This document shows positions 54,813 to 63,652 of a stretch of DNA of 64,000 bases, one piece after another. The translations under genes were made by a program, and so were the position numbers. The notes below the pieces were generated by a model. That model had not been told where the DNA came from and did no database searches. It was given only the letters and a program-made list of their open reading frames with translations. How positions within the stretch are numbered: the stretch's first letter is position 1; the number at the start of each line of letters is the position of its first letter. The stretch spans positions 496,001 to 560,000 of the forward strand of contig JARLGW010000001.1 of assembly GCA_031292565.1 (NCBI GenBank), in the 5' to 3' direction. This DNA comes from Paludibacteraceae bacterium. Its GTDB lineage: Bacteria; Bacteroidota; Bacteroidia; Bacteroidales; Paludibacteraceae.

Positions 54813-55256
54813 TTATTCTGCAACGATTTCCAACGTAACTTCGGCACTTACTTCTTTGTGAAGTTTTAATTGTGCTTTGTAAGAACCAACTTCTTTAATT
54901 GCGTCTTTGATGAAAATCACTCTTCTATCCACAGTAAATCCTGCTTTTTCAAGAGCTTCAGCCACTTGAATGTTAGTAACAGAACCAAAGATTTTACCGT
55001 TTGAGCTGGCTTTAGTACCAATAGTAAGCGCAAGTCCGTTTACTTTAGCAGCTAATTCTTCAGCATCAGCCTTAATCTTAGCTATTTTATGAGCACGTTG
55101 TTTCAAATCTTCAGCTAACATTTTCTTTGCAGAAAGAGTTGCTAAAATAGCTTTCTTTTGTGGGATAAGGAAGTTACGACCATAACCGTCTTTAACGGCA
55201 ACTATATCGTCTTTGTATCCTAAGTTTTGAATATCTTCTTTTAAAATAAGTTTCAT
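54813..55256 (-). CDS. rplI: 50S ribosomal protein L9
   Basis: A 147-residue L9: MKLILKEDIQNLGYKDDIVAVKDGYGRNFLIPQKKA is the rRNA-binding N-terminal domain, followed by the long connecting helix and the C-terminal domain (FGSVTNIQVAEAL). Third gene of rpsF-rpsR-rplI, 18 bp after rpsR. Confidence 0.98.
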   Translation of the reverse strand: MKLILKEDIQNLGYKDDIVAVKDGYGRNFLIPQKKAILATLSAKKMLAEDLKQRAHKIAKIKADAEELAAKVNGLALTIGTKASSNGKIFGSVTNIQVAEALEKAGFTVDRRVIFIKDAIKEVGSYKAQLKLHKEVSAEVTLEIVAE

Positions 55257-55274
55257 TTTTTTGTTCCTCCTTTT

Positions 55275-55547
55275 TTATTTCATCATATCGGTTACATAAG
55301 GAAGCAACGCCAAATGACGAGCTCTTTTCACTGCTTGGGCTACTTTGCGTTGGTATTTCAACGAAGTACCGGTAAGACGACGAGGAAGGATTTTACCTTG
55401 CTCATTCAAGAATTTTTTCAAAAATTCTGGATCTTTGTAGTCGATATACTTGATACCGTTCTTTTTGAAACGGCAATACTTTTTCTTTTTCACCTCTACT
55501 GATGGAGGAGTTAAGTATCTAATTTCTGAATTGTTACTTGCTGCCAT
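55275..55547 (-). CDS. rpsR: 30S ribosomal protein S18
   Basis: A 90-residue S18 with [51 protein letters not shown], the full family core. It pairs with S6 in the 30S platform. It is separated from rpsF by 3 bp. No ssb or priB gene stands between them, the arrangement usual for this phylum. Confidence 0.98.
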   Translation of the reverse strand: MAASNNSEIRYLTPPSVEVKKKKYCRFKKNGIKYIDYKDPEFLKKFLNEQGKILPRRLTGTSLKYQRKVAQAVKRARHLALLPYVTDMMK

Positions 55548-55550
55548 AAT

Positions 55551-55904
55551 TTATGCCTCCTTTACTTCTTTAGCTGATTTAACACTCTTTCTTTTAGCTG
55601 CATATTCTGCTGCGTATTTGTCCATAGAGAAGGTTAAGAAACGAAGTACTCGTTCGTCACGGCGATAGTTCAATTCTAATGTTTCAATTACTGTAGGTTC
55701 AGCGTTGAACTGAAGCAATGAATAGAAACCTGTAGATTTCTTTGTTATTGGGTACGCAAGTTTTTTCAAACCCCAATTTTCTTCGTTAATAATCTCCGCC
55801 CCCGCGTCTGTAAGGAGGGTTTTGAATTTTTCAACCGTCTCCTTCATCTGTGCGTCAGACAAAACGGGAGTCAAAATGAAAACGGTTTCATAGTTTTTCA
55901 ACAT
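55551..55904 (-). CDS. rpsF: 30S ribosomal protein S6
   Basis: A 117-residue S6: [24 protein letters not shown] at the start, [24 protein letters not shown] and [15 protein letters not shown] later; a basic tail follows residue 100. Promoter-like TTG-N19-TATCTTTG lies at 55963-55992. Confidence 0.98.
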   Translation of the reverse strand: MLKNYETVFILTPVLSDAQMKETVEKFKTLLTDAGAEIINEENWGLKKLAYPITKKSTGFYSLLQFNAEPTVIETLELNYRRDERVLRFLTFSMDKYAAEYAAKRKSVKSAKEVKEA

Positions 55905-55962
55905 AAACTCTTAAAATTAAATTTGTTAATTAAAGTTTTCGCTTTCCTTTCAAAAGCGGCTG

Positions 55963-55992
55963 CAAAGATAGAACTTTTTCAATAATTATCAA
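55963..55992 (-). promoter_or_regulatory. Promoter of rpsF-rpsR-rplI
   Basis: Minus-strand TTG (55992-55990), 19-bp spacer, TATCTTTG (55970-55963), 58 bp before the rpsF start. Confidence 0.7.
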
Positions 55993-56093
55993 TTCTTATA
56001 TGCAAAAAATAAATTTTATATGTATAGCTTCATTCTGAAAAACAGTATCTTTGGGCTCAAAATGAATGAACCGCAATCAAAATAGAATTAATA

Positions 56094-56636
56094 ATGATAA
56101 CAAACCAGGAAATAACACCTGTGGGCAGAACAGTGAAAACCCACGGGATAAAAGGCGAACTATCAGTATCTTTTGACAAAGTTCCTTTCGACGAGGATGA
56201 TATTAAGTTTTTTGTTTTTGACGTTGATGGTATATTTGTGCCTTTCTTTATTGAAGATTACCGATTTAAAACGGACTTTACGGCCATATATAAATTTGAG
56301 GGGATAGACAGCGAGGAGCAGGCTCGCGAGTTAAACAACAAAACCATTTATATCCACAATGATTCTTTAATTAATTTGGTGGACGATGAGCAGATGGATA
56401 TTTATTCGTTCATAGGATTTTCCATCACCGACAATTCGTTGGGTGACCTTGGCAAGATTACGGATATAGATGATAGCACTCAAAACGTTCTTTTTATTGT
56501 CAATAACAAAAAGGATGAGCTGCTGGTGCCTGCATCTGATTACCTGATTACGGACATCGACGAAGAAAATAAAATAATTTACATGGATTTGCCCGAAGGT
56601 TTGGTCAATATGGATTTGGCTGAAGATGAAGAGTAA
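56094..56636 (+). CDS. rimM: Ribosome maturation factor RimM
   Basis: A 180-residue 16S rRNA processing factor. PVGRTVKTHGIKGELSVSF (about 8-26) is the N-terminal signature; the C-terminal PRC-barrel half has LGDLGKITDIDD and DELLVPASDYLITDID. The usual neighbour trmD is not present. A TATCTTTG box lies at 56046-56053. Confidence 0.92.
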   Translation: MITNQEITPVGRTVKTHGIKGELSVSFDKVPFDEDDIKFFVFDVDGIFVPFFIEDYRFKTDFTAIYKFEGIDSEEQARELNNKTIYIHNDSLINLVDDEQMDIYSFIGFSITDNSLGDLGKITDIDDSTQNVLFIVNNKKDELLVPASDYLITDIDEENKIIYMDLPEGLVNMDLAEDEE

Positions 56637-56673
56637 TGTTAGATAAACCTTAAAAAACACAAGATACAAGTAT

Positions 56674-57648
56674 ATGATTAACTGGGGAATAATAGGAGTT
56701 GGAGATGTGTGCGAAGTAAAGAGTGGCCCTGCGTTTTACAAAATTGAAGGTTCCACGTTGGCCGCCGTGATGCGCCGGGATAAAGATAAAGCTGCCGACT
56801 TTGCCAAAAGACACCATGTTGCTGCTTATTACACTTCGGTGGAAGACTTGCTAGCTGACACTAACGTGAACGCTATATATGTAGCCACCCCACCCCATTT
56901 ACATAAGCAATACACCATACAAGCCCTAAAATCGGGACGACCCGTGTACGTGGAAAAGCCGATGGCTTTGAATTATACCGAGTGTAAGGAAATGATACAA
57001 ACTGCCGACGAATGCGGACAAAAACTTTTCGTGGCTTACTACCGTCGTTCGCTTCCTTATTTTTTAAAGGTAAAGGAGCTGATTGATAAAAAATTCATTG
57101 GCAAACCAGTGGCGGTAAATGTGAAACAATTCCGAGCCCCATCCTCGACCGACTTTGAAGAGGAAAGACAAACCTGGCGTGTAAAATCGGACATTGCCGG
57201 CGGAGGTTATTTCTACGATCTGGCTCCTCACTCCATTGATATGCTGGATTTCTTGTTAGGTGGAATATCGGATGCAAAAGGATACACCAATAATTTGGGT
57301 CTGCTTTACAAGGCCGAGGACACCGTGTCGGCATCCTTCTTGTTTGAAAACGGCGTATTAGGAACGGGTATTTGGAGCTTTGTAACCGATGCAAGTTCAA
57401 ATATCGATAGCGTGGAAATTTTAGGTACAAAAGGTAAAATACAATTCGCCATATTCGATTTTACCCCCATCAAACTCACCAACTCCGAAGGCGAACATCT
57501 ATTTGAAACTGAAAACCCACAACACATACAACAACCCTTGATAGAAACCGTGGTGAAAGAACTAAGCGGAAAAGGCAGCTGCCCATCGACCGCTTTATCG
57601 GGAGCTAGAACCAGTTGGATTATCGACCGAATTTTTGAAAATATTTAA
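56674..57648 (+). CDS. Gfo/Idh/MocA family oxidoreductase
   Basis: A 324-residue NAD(P)-dependent dehydrogenase. The N-terminal Rossmann start INWGIIGVGDVCEVKSGPAF, then YVATPPHLHKQYTIQALKSGRPVYVEKPMA with the E-K-P motif (about 90-92) and GGGYFYDLAPHSIDMLDFLLGG supply cofactor and substrate residues. Typical substrates are sugars or inositols; the actual one is unknown. It follows rimM by 37 bp. Confidence 0.92.
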   Translation: MINWGIIGVGDVCEVKSGPAFYKIEGSTLAAVMRRDKDKAADFAKRHHVAAYYTSVEDLLADTNVNAIYVATPPHLHKQYTIQALKSGRPVYVEKPMALNYTECKEMIQTADECGQKLFVAYYRRSLPYFLKVKELIDKKFIGKPVAVNVKQFRAPSSTDFEEERQTWRVKSDIAGGGYFYDLAPHSIDMLDFLLGGISDAKGYTNNLGLLYKAEDTVSASFLFENGVLGTGIWSFVTDASSNIDSVEILGTKGKIQFAIFDFTPIKLTNSEGEHLFETENPQHIQQPLIETVVKELSGKGSCPSTALSGARTSWIIDRIFENI

Positions 57649-57767
57649 TAGTTCTAAAAAAGGGACACTGAAACCTATACTAAAATTACAAAGTAACATT
57701 TAGAACGATAGAACACCAAAACCTTTTTTTTCATGTTGTGTTCTCGTCAAAAATCAATGGAAGAAAA

Positions 57768-57995
57768 ATGAGTCGAAGAGCAAAAACTTTATGTACCCCA
57801 TACGTAAAAATCAACCTTTCTGCTTGTACAGCATGTTGGAAATGTGAAGATATATGTCCAAAACATGTATTTGGAAGTGTTAAATTTTTATGGCACAAAC
57901 ATGCTGTAATTAATAATCTTAACGATTGCAATGGATGCCTAAAATGTGTCAAAATTTGCCCTCACAATGCAATTACAAAGATTGAAGCTGATTAA
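57768..57995 (+). CDS. Small 2[4Fe-4S] ferredoxin
   Basis: A 75-residue protein with two cluster motifs, CTACWKCEDICPKHVF and CNGCLKCVKICPHNAI, both C-x2-C-x2-C-x3-C-P. The frame opens at a GTG at 57738, but the ATG at 57768 has GGAAGA four bases upstream. It is a soluble electron carrier with no partner oxidoreductase adjacent. The next gene is on the other strand. Confidence 0.88.
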   Translation: MSRRAKTLCTPYVKINLSACTACWKCEDICPKHVFGSVKFLWHKHAVINNLNDCNGCLKCVKICPHNAITKIEAD

Positions 57996-58021
57996 GAAAA
58001 TTTCACATATCCGAAATTTAG

Positions 58022-58825
58022 CTAGCCACAGAGTACGTACAAATCGGCTCTAGGATTAATAAGCATTACCGGAACCGAGGCTTCGTTAATGCAAGCTAAT
58101 TCCTTCGGGCCGAAAACAATATCATCCAACCCATATTCGCGCGAAGCAGAAATAAGTACCATGCCCGCATCCAGTTCGTCCGCCTGACGCACGGCCTCAA
58201 GCTCCACTTTAAAACTATCCTTTTTAGCGGGAATAAATTCATATTCCAAGCTAAACTTATCTAACAAAGTGCAGATAGCATTCGTATTTTGTTGTGCCTT
58301 GCTGCCATAATCCTTGGCAGGCATCAGCATCACCTGCGATTTGAAAAACCGCCCTAGGCTACTGCTAAAGGGGCCTTTTTCTCTATCTTCTACCAGGAAG
58401 GTAACGGGAACCAATACCTTAGTTAAATTAACAGGCAAAAAATAGGGCTTGGTAAAAATATAAGGAATCCTGAGTTCTCTAGTCATTTTCAAAAACGGCT
58501 GTACCTTGTTATACCCCACGTTTTCCGACAACTGGAATATTACCATCGAAGCCTCGGCCTTTTCCATAAAAAGATGAAAGTCGTCCTTAGCATCCAGCAC
58601 GTGGCTTTGCACGGCATGTTCGCATTGAGGCGTTAGCTTATCCACCCACACACGGTGTACATCCTCTATTTCAGCTTTCGTGGTTTTTATTTTCTTGTCC
58701 AGATAGGACACGAAACAAATGGGCTTATCGTAACCCTTGGATAAAGACAAAGCCAAATCGACCGCCTTTTCGGGGTACTCCTCGTGCGAAGCAAATATAA
58801 ATATGTGTTCAATAAATGCAGTCAT
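58022..58825 (-). CDS. Universal-stress-protein-like protein
   Basis: A 267-residue soluble protein. Two halves each look like a USP alpha/beta unit: HIFIFASHEEYPEKAVDLALSL at the start, LTKVLVPVTFLVEDREKG in the middle and DAGMVLISASREYGLDDIVFGPKE near the end, where G-x9-G nucleotide-binding motifs would be; only a partial version is seen. Its start is 3 bp after murF-alr, which suggests coexpression. Function unknown. Confidence 0.7.
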   Translation of the reverse strand: MTAFIEHIFIFASHEEYPEKAVDLALSLSKGYDKPICFVSYLDKKIKTTKAEIEDVHRVWVDKLTPQCEHAVQSHVLDAKDDFHLFMEKAEASMVIFQLSENVGYNKVQPFLKMTRELRIPYIFTKPYFLPVNLTKVLVPVTFLVEDREKGPFSSSLGRFFKSQVMLMPAKDYGSKAQQNTNAICTLLDKFSLEYEFIPAKKDSFKVELEAVRQADELDAGMVLISASREYGLDDIVFGPKELACINEASVPVMLINPRADLYVLCG

Positions 58826-58828
58826 CGT

Positions 58829-61285
58829 TTACTCCTTAAAATAGATTCTCTTCACCCGCCTTGAAATTCCGGTCAGCACCTCGTAAGGAATAGTTTGCAG
58901 GGATTTTGCTATTTCGTTAATAGATAAATCTTTTCCAAATAGTATTACTTCATCGCCTTCCTTAGCCTGAACATCCGTAAGGTCTATCATGCACACGTCC
59001 ATACACACATTGCCTACCACGGGGGCAATCTGTCCGTTCACCAGCACCTTACCCACCCCGTTGCCCAAGTGGCGATCGTAACCGTCAGCATAGCCGATAG
59101 GAATAGCCCCGATTATGGAGTCACGCTTCAATTTGCCTTTGCGGCTATATCCCACCGTTTCGGTGGCAGGCACTTTGCGTATTTGCAGAATGGTGGTTTT
59201 CAGCGTGCACACTTCCTCCAGTTTCGCATTGTCCACCACGCTCATACCATAATGACCGATGCCCAACCGCACCATATCAAATTGATATTGGCTAAAGCGT
59301 TCTATTCCGGCTGAATTTAGAATGTGCTTTAATATTTTATGTTTGAATGCTTTTTCAAATTTCGCCGTGCAGGCTGTGAAGCGTTTAACCTGCTCTTCGG
59401 TAAAATTGTCGAACTGAGCCTCATCGCTACCTACTAGATGTGAGAACACGCTGCGTACCAACAACGTTTTTTGCGCCTTTAATTTAGCTATCAGCTCGTC
59501 CACATCTTCGGCATCGAACCCAAGGCGGTGCATACCTGTATCCAATTTAATATGAACCGGATAATTAGTGAGCCCTTGTTTTTCGGCATCCTTTTGGAAT
59601 TCTTCCAACATACGGAAACTGTATATTTCAGGCTCCAACTTGTACTCGAATATTTTTCCAAACGAACCTATTTCGGGGTTCATCACGATGATAGGAATGT
59701 GAATGCCGTGGTTGCGCAAGTCAGCCCCTTCGTCGGCAACGGCAACAGCCAGGTAATCGCAATTATGATGTTGCAAGGTACGAGCCACCTCGATGTCGCC
59801 ACTTCCATAAGCATAGGCTTTTACCATGCTCACCATTTTGGTTTCGGGTTTTAGGTGCGACCTAAAATAATTCACGTTATGAATCAACGCATTGAGGTCA
59901 ACCTCCAAAATAGTTTGGTGGGCTATAGCTTCCAGTTTTTCGGAAATGGTTTCAAATTTAAACTGACGTGAACCTTTCAGCAGAACAGCTTCGTTAGTTA
60001 GTTCATCTATCAAGGCCGATTGCAAAAAGTTTTCGGTAGCCGGAAAAAAGTATTGTTCGTTTAACTGGAATAGATTTTCGTTGGCCGAAAGTTCGGTACC
60101 AATGGCTATCAATTTATCAATGGCTTTGTTTTTAAGCAATTCGGATACACTTTTGTAAAGCTCCACGGATTTTTGCCCGCTTTGCAATATGTCCGAAAGT
60201 ATCACGGTGCGCTTCATGCCCTTGCCAGTGGCTTGGCTGATATGGAAATCCAACGCGATGGATAGCGAGGTTAAATCGGAGTTGTAGGAGTCGTTTATAA
60301 TAACGCAATCGCGCAAACCCTCTTTCACTTCCAGACGCATGGCCACGGGCTCCAGGTGCAACATGCGTTCTGCAATGGTTTTTGGTTCTTTGCCCAGAAA
60401 CAAAAGCAGAGCTAAACACTGCATGCTGTTTTCCAGCGAAGCTTCGTCGGTAAACGGAATACTAAATTCCCCTTTTTGTCCTTTATATATATAGGTAACG
60501 GCAGCAGTGCCGTTTTGCTTGCTTACGTTTTGAATTTGCACATCGGCATCGTGACTCTTGCCCCAGGTAAAAAGCTTGGCGGAAATACCCGATTGTGCCA
60601 CCGATATATCTACCAGCTTATTGTCCTTTTCATAAATCAGCACGTCGGAAGCAACGAAGAGTTTTAGTTTTTCGTTACACTTTTCTTTTAGCGACGTGAA
60701 GTTTTCCTGATGTGCATCGCCCAGGTGGGTAAAGATGCCAATGGTTGGAGCTACCACGGGGGTAAGCTTTTCCATTTCGCCGGGCAAGGAAATGCCGGCT
60801 TCAAAAATGCCCAGTTCGGTTTGTGCATTCATCTCCCAAACTGACATGGGCACGCCTATTTGCGAGTTGTAACTGCGTGGCGAACGCGTTATGTTGTAAT
60901 CGGTATGTAGCAATTGGTACAGCCATTCTTTCACGATGGTTTTCCCGTTGCTTCCGGTAATGCCCACCACGGGGCAGGTAAATTGCTTGCGGTGGTAGGC
61001 CACCAAGGTTTGCAAGGCTTTGAGCGTATCATCTACCACCAGGAACGTGGCACCTTTCAATTCGCAAGGCTGCTCACTTACCAAAAAGGATTGTACATTG
61101 GCGGCATAAAGCTCAGGAATGTATTTATGACCATTGTTGCGTGGTGTTTTCAAGGCTACGAACAAACTTTCTTCAGGAAACGAAACCGCACGACTGTCGG
61201 TTAATAACCAATCAATTTGAGCATCGCCTTCCCCAACTAAGGTTGCATTGATAATTTTGGCTATTTGTTTAAGAGTATATTTCAT
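58829..61285 (-). CDS. murF-alr: Bifunctional UDP-MurNAc-tripeptide:D-Ala-D-Ala ligase / alanine racemase
   Basis: An 818-residue fusion. The MurF half (about 1-445) has the P-loop VVGITGSNGKTIVKEW, SPRSYNSQIGVPMSVW and INDSYNSDLTSL; the alanine racemase half (about 455-818) has VSMVKAYAYGSGDIEVA with the PLP lysine, MVRLGIGHYGMSV and VGYSRKGKLKRDS holding catalytic Tyr and Arg. One chain thus makes D-Ala and attaches D-Ala-D-Ala to the peptide. The fusion is characteristic of Bacteroidota. The frame opens at 61333, but MKYTLKQIAKIIN at 61285 is the natural start. Confidence 0.95.
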   Translation of the reverse strand: MKYTLKQIAKIINATLVGEGDAQIDWLLTDSRAVSFPEESLFVALKTPRNNGHKYIPELYAANVQSFLVSEQPCELKGATFLVVDDTLKALQTLVAYHRKQFTCPVVGITGSNGKTIVKEWLYQLLHTDYNITRSPRSYNSQIGVPMSVWEMNAQTELGIFEAGISLPGEMEKLTPVVAPTIGIFTHLGDAHQENFTSLKEKCNEKLKLFVASDVLIYEKDNKLVDISVAQSGISAKLFTWGKSHDADVQIQNVSKQNGTAAVTYIYKGQKGEFSIPFTDEASLENSMQCLALLLFLGKEPKTIAERMLHLEPVAMRLEVKEGLRDCVIINDSYNSDLTSLSIALDFHISQATGKGMKRTVILSDILQSGQKSVELYKSVSELLKNKAIDKLIAIGTELSANENLFQLNEQYFFPATENFLQSALIDELTNEAVLLKGSRQFKFETISEKLEAIAHQTILEVDLNALIHNVNYFRSHLKPETKMVSMVKAYAYGSGDIEVARTLQHHNCDYLAVAVADEGADLRNHGIHIPIIVMNPEIGSFGKIFEYKLEPEIYSFRMLEEFQKDAEKQGLTNYPVHIKLDTGMHRLGFDAEDVDELIAKLKAQKTLLVRSVFSHLVGSDEAQFDNFTEEQVKRFTACTAKFEKAFKHKILKHILNSAGIERFSQYQFDMVRLGIGHYGMSVVDNAKLEEVCTLKTTILQIRKVPATETVGYSRKGKLKRDSIIGAIPIGYADGYDRHLGNGVGKVLVNGQIAPVVGNVCMDVCMIDLTDVQAKEGDEVILFGKDLSINEIAKSLQTIPYEVLTGISRRVKRIYFKE

Positions 61286-61396
61286 ACTAAACATATTATC
61301 AGTGAAATGCAAAGTGAAAACGGCTTTTGGCATTTCAAGGACAAAGTAATTATATTTGAGTTCAAAAACGAAAAGTTTTTGGATGAAAATTCCTGT

Positions 61397-62146
61397 TTAT
61401 TTTTTATCCACGATAATTATTTCTTCCAACTTCAATCCTGTTATTTTGGCTATCCTATTGAAAATATAGAACACGATAACCATCATAATAACGGTAAGTG
61501 GCAGCACGATAAACGGATACTTCCACGCCATGAGTTGCCCTATTTCTTCGTTAGTAGGGATGGCTGACTTTAAAAAATGGAGTGCCACAAAATAGTGCAG
61601 CACCGAGGAAACGAGAAACGATAAAAACATCCAGTAAGTGCTTACTACAAACACTCGCTCAAAAGCAGCATGAGCATTTTTCTCTGTAAGGGCGGCGTTT
61701 ACTTTTTCGGTATCAATAATTTCTTCGTTGTAAAATATTTTCTTTATCAACGGGTATTTCGTTTTCAAGGATATTAAAATGGCTAGACCTATAACTAATG
61801 GAATGGCGGCATCCTTCACGGCAATCCATTGCGAAGGCAATTGCATAATGCCGACTACCCCGGTTACCAAAATACCGAAGAAGCCGAGAATGGATATCAT
61901 GTTTCGTTTCCCACGTATCACCAAATCGTAGAAGAAATAGGCCAGCGGGAATAGCAAAGCCAATAGCAAACCATTGGCTCCGGCCTGATTGGCCGACTGC
62001 CCTACATTAAATGGGAATATAATTCCATCGAAATGAAACCGTGCACATAAGTTGGTATATTTAGTTAATAGTATGGCCGGTATTACAATATTAAACGCCA
62101 GGTTCCATAGGGGGCTTTCTTTCTTTTTTTGTTTTTCTGTAGTCAT
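61397..62146 (-). CDS. Polytopic membrane protein (VC0807-like)
   Basis: A 249-residue protein with about six hydrophobic segments and a short charged N-terminus. The PLWNLAFNIVIPAILLTKY start and the VFVVSTYWMFLSFLVSSVLHYFVA block resemble the VC0807 family of uncharacterised membrane proteins; the assignment is from pattern memory. It ends 111 bp upstream of murF-alr on the same strand. Function unknown. Confidence 0.72.
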   Translation of the reverse strand: MTTEKQKKKESPLWNLAFNIVIPAILLTKYTNLCARFHFDGIIFPFNVGQSANQAGANGLLLALLFPLAYFFYDLVIRGKRNMISILGFFGILVTGVVGIMQLPSQWIAVKDAAIPLVIGLAILISLKTKYPLIKKIFYNEEIIDTEKVNAALTEKNAHAAFERVFVVSTYWMFLSFLVSSVLHYFVALHFLKSAIPTNEEIGQLMAWKYPFIVLPLTVIMMVIVFYIFNRIAKITGLKLEEIIIVDKK

Positions 62147-62179
62147 ATTTATTTTTTAGATATAAGTTTAACAACGATG

Positions 62180-63154
62180 CTAACAGGTAAAATGTTTTTT
62201 CTCGGCCTCAAAATTAATGTCGGGATAAGCCAATTCAAAATGCTTTATTTTATTCAATTGCTGTGCACAAAATTGGTTATACACCTTCCCTGTGGCATTA
62301 AAAGGCCGATGCTGCAACAGTTTGGTTAGCTTTTCCATTTCCGTCACCACTTGCTTGGTTTCAGTAGTGAAATAGCAATTGGAAAATTGAGTCCAAATAT
62401 AATCAATTGCCGTTTTATTTGGGTGCAACATATCGTCGGTATAGAATCGGTAATCGCGCAACTCATCCATCATCAGTTCGTAAGCCGGAAAATAGCTCAC
62501 GCTTTCAAATTGCTTTTGCAAGGCATCAATGGCTAACAAAAGGATAGACTTGCTCACATTGTTCTCATGTGCCCCATCTTTCCAATGCCGAATGGGGCTA
62601 ACGGTAAATATAAGTTTCAATTTGGCATTTTGAGCCAGCAAGGCGGATATAAGGGGTTGATATACCTGTACTATTTCATCCACGGTCAACCGTCGACGAT
62701 TAAATGTTTTTTCGGGCAGTTTATGGCAGTTAGACACCACCTGCCCTGTCTGTACCAACTCATACACCCAGGCGGTACCAAATGTAATCAATAAATAATC
62801 GGCAGATTGTAGTTGCTTTGCCGACTGCTCCAAGCGAGTATTTAGTCCTTGCAAACAGGAGTCCAAGTCAGTATCGGAAAAACGGCTATGGTGCATAAAA
62901 CTATGCCAACGGCCTTCGTACTGGAAAAGTTCTTTTTCCGAAAAAGGTTCGGGCTGTATCAGCCGGGCAATGGACTGCCGGATGGAAAAAGGGTTGTATA
63001 AGATACCAAAAGGATTCAGATCGACTGAAAACTTAGCATTTTGTAAGCGTTCGCCTATGTTTTCAGTAAAACACGAACCCATCATGACAAGCTTTTGCTT
63101 GTGTTGTATCGTATTTTCAGCCGCAGATATTGGTATAATAGTTCTAAAGCACAT
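62180..63154 (-). CDS. GSCFA domain protein
   Basis: A 324-residue protein opening with KLVMMGSCFTENIGERLQNAKFSVDLNPFGILYNPFSI, the GSCFA domain (Gly-Ser-Cys-Phe-Ala-like motif), related to SGNH hydrolases; TFGTAWVYEL, FTVSPIRHWKDGAHENN (about 180-196, with the likely catalytic His region) and DDMLHPNKTAIDYIW follow. Probably an esterase acting on a glycan or lipid; the substrate is unknown. A promoter-like pair lies at 63247-63281. Confidence 0.85.
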   Translation of the reverse strand: MCFRTIIPISAAENTIQHKQKLVMMGSCFTENIGERLQNAKFSVDLNPFGILYNPFSIRQSIARLIQPEPFSEKELFQYEGRWHSFMHHSRFSDTDLDSCLQGLNTRLEQSAKQLQSADYLLITFGTAWVYELVQTGQVVSNCHKLPEKTFNRRRLTVDEIVQVYQPLISALLAQNAKLKLIFTVSPIRHWKDGAHENNVSKSILLLAIDALQKQFESVSYFPAYELMMDELRDYRFYTDDMLHPNKTAIDYIWTQFSNCYFTTETKQVVTEMEKLTKLLQHRPFNATGKVYNQFCAQQLNKIKHFELAYPDINFEAEKKHFTC

Positions 63155-63246
63155 AAATTAAAGGAGTTACACCTGAACATCAGAACTCAACTGATTGTTT
63201 CAATTCAGTGTTATTGCATTTATAATCACCTGTTTTTAATGCAGTG

Positions 63247-63281
63247 CAAAGGTACAAATAACCTAGGTTTTATCATGCAAA
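63247..63281 (-). promoter_or_regulatory. Probable promoter of the GSCFA gene
   Basis: Minus-strand TTTG (63281-63278), 23-bp spacer, TACCTTTG (63254-63247), 92 bp from the start codon. Confidence 0.6.
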
Positions 63282-63455
63282 AAAATATCAATAACACCTT
63301 GTTATGTATAATATTTCAAAAATGCTGTTTTACAGTCCTTTCTATTTCGCTAAATTGTTGTATTTTTATGCTCAAAAACACAAAACAGGATGCGTAAAAG
63401 TGTTAAAATATGTTTCATTCTATAATTTTGACACAAAAACGCAATCTCTTACATA

Positions 63456-63587
63456 CAAAATGACGCATTCTTTGTTTTTTTACCTTGCATTATGAAAGTC
63501 GAGCTTAGTTACAGAATGCTGAAACTGTGACTTGAATTTGCCAAAATGATATATATTGTACTGTTTTTGATTTCAAAATGACATATT
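63456..63587 (+). repeat. Three direct copies of a CAAAATGA-type word upstream of dapF
   Basis: CAAAATGACGCATT (63456), CAAAATGATATATA (63542) and CAAAATGACATATT (63574). Possible protein-binding sites; no regulator is known. Confidence 0.35.
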
Positions 63588-63619
63588 TTTAAAAAAACTG
63601 CTTATTTTTTGTTCTATTT

Positions 63620-63650
63620 TTTGTCAAAATAAAAACACATAATACCTTTG
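63620..63650 (+). promoter_or_regulatory. Promoter of dapF
   Basis: TTTG (63620-63623), 19-bp spacer, TACCTTTG (63643-63650), an ideal consensus. It ends only 2 bp before the first in-frame ATG. Confidence 0.8.
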
Positions 63651-63652
63651 CA

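Larger units (their letters stand above)
63155..63652. other. Gap between GSCFA gene and dapF
   Basis: These 498 bp are A+T rich and hold no supported gene. They carry a promoter for each flanking gene (63247-63281 minus, 63620-63650 plus) and three copies of a CAAAATGA-type word (63456, 63542, 63574). Confidence 0.65.

Noticed and set aside
63304-63495. Small frame of 63 codons before dapF
   Set aside because: Strongly A+T-rich, Phe/Lys-rich translation, no ribosome-binding site, and it lies in a promoter region.
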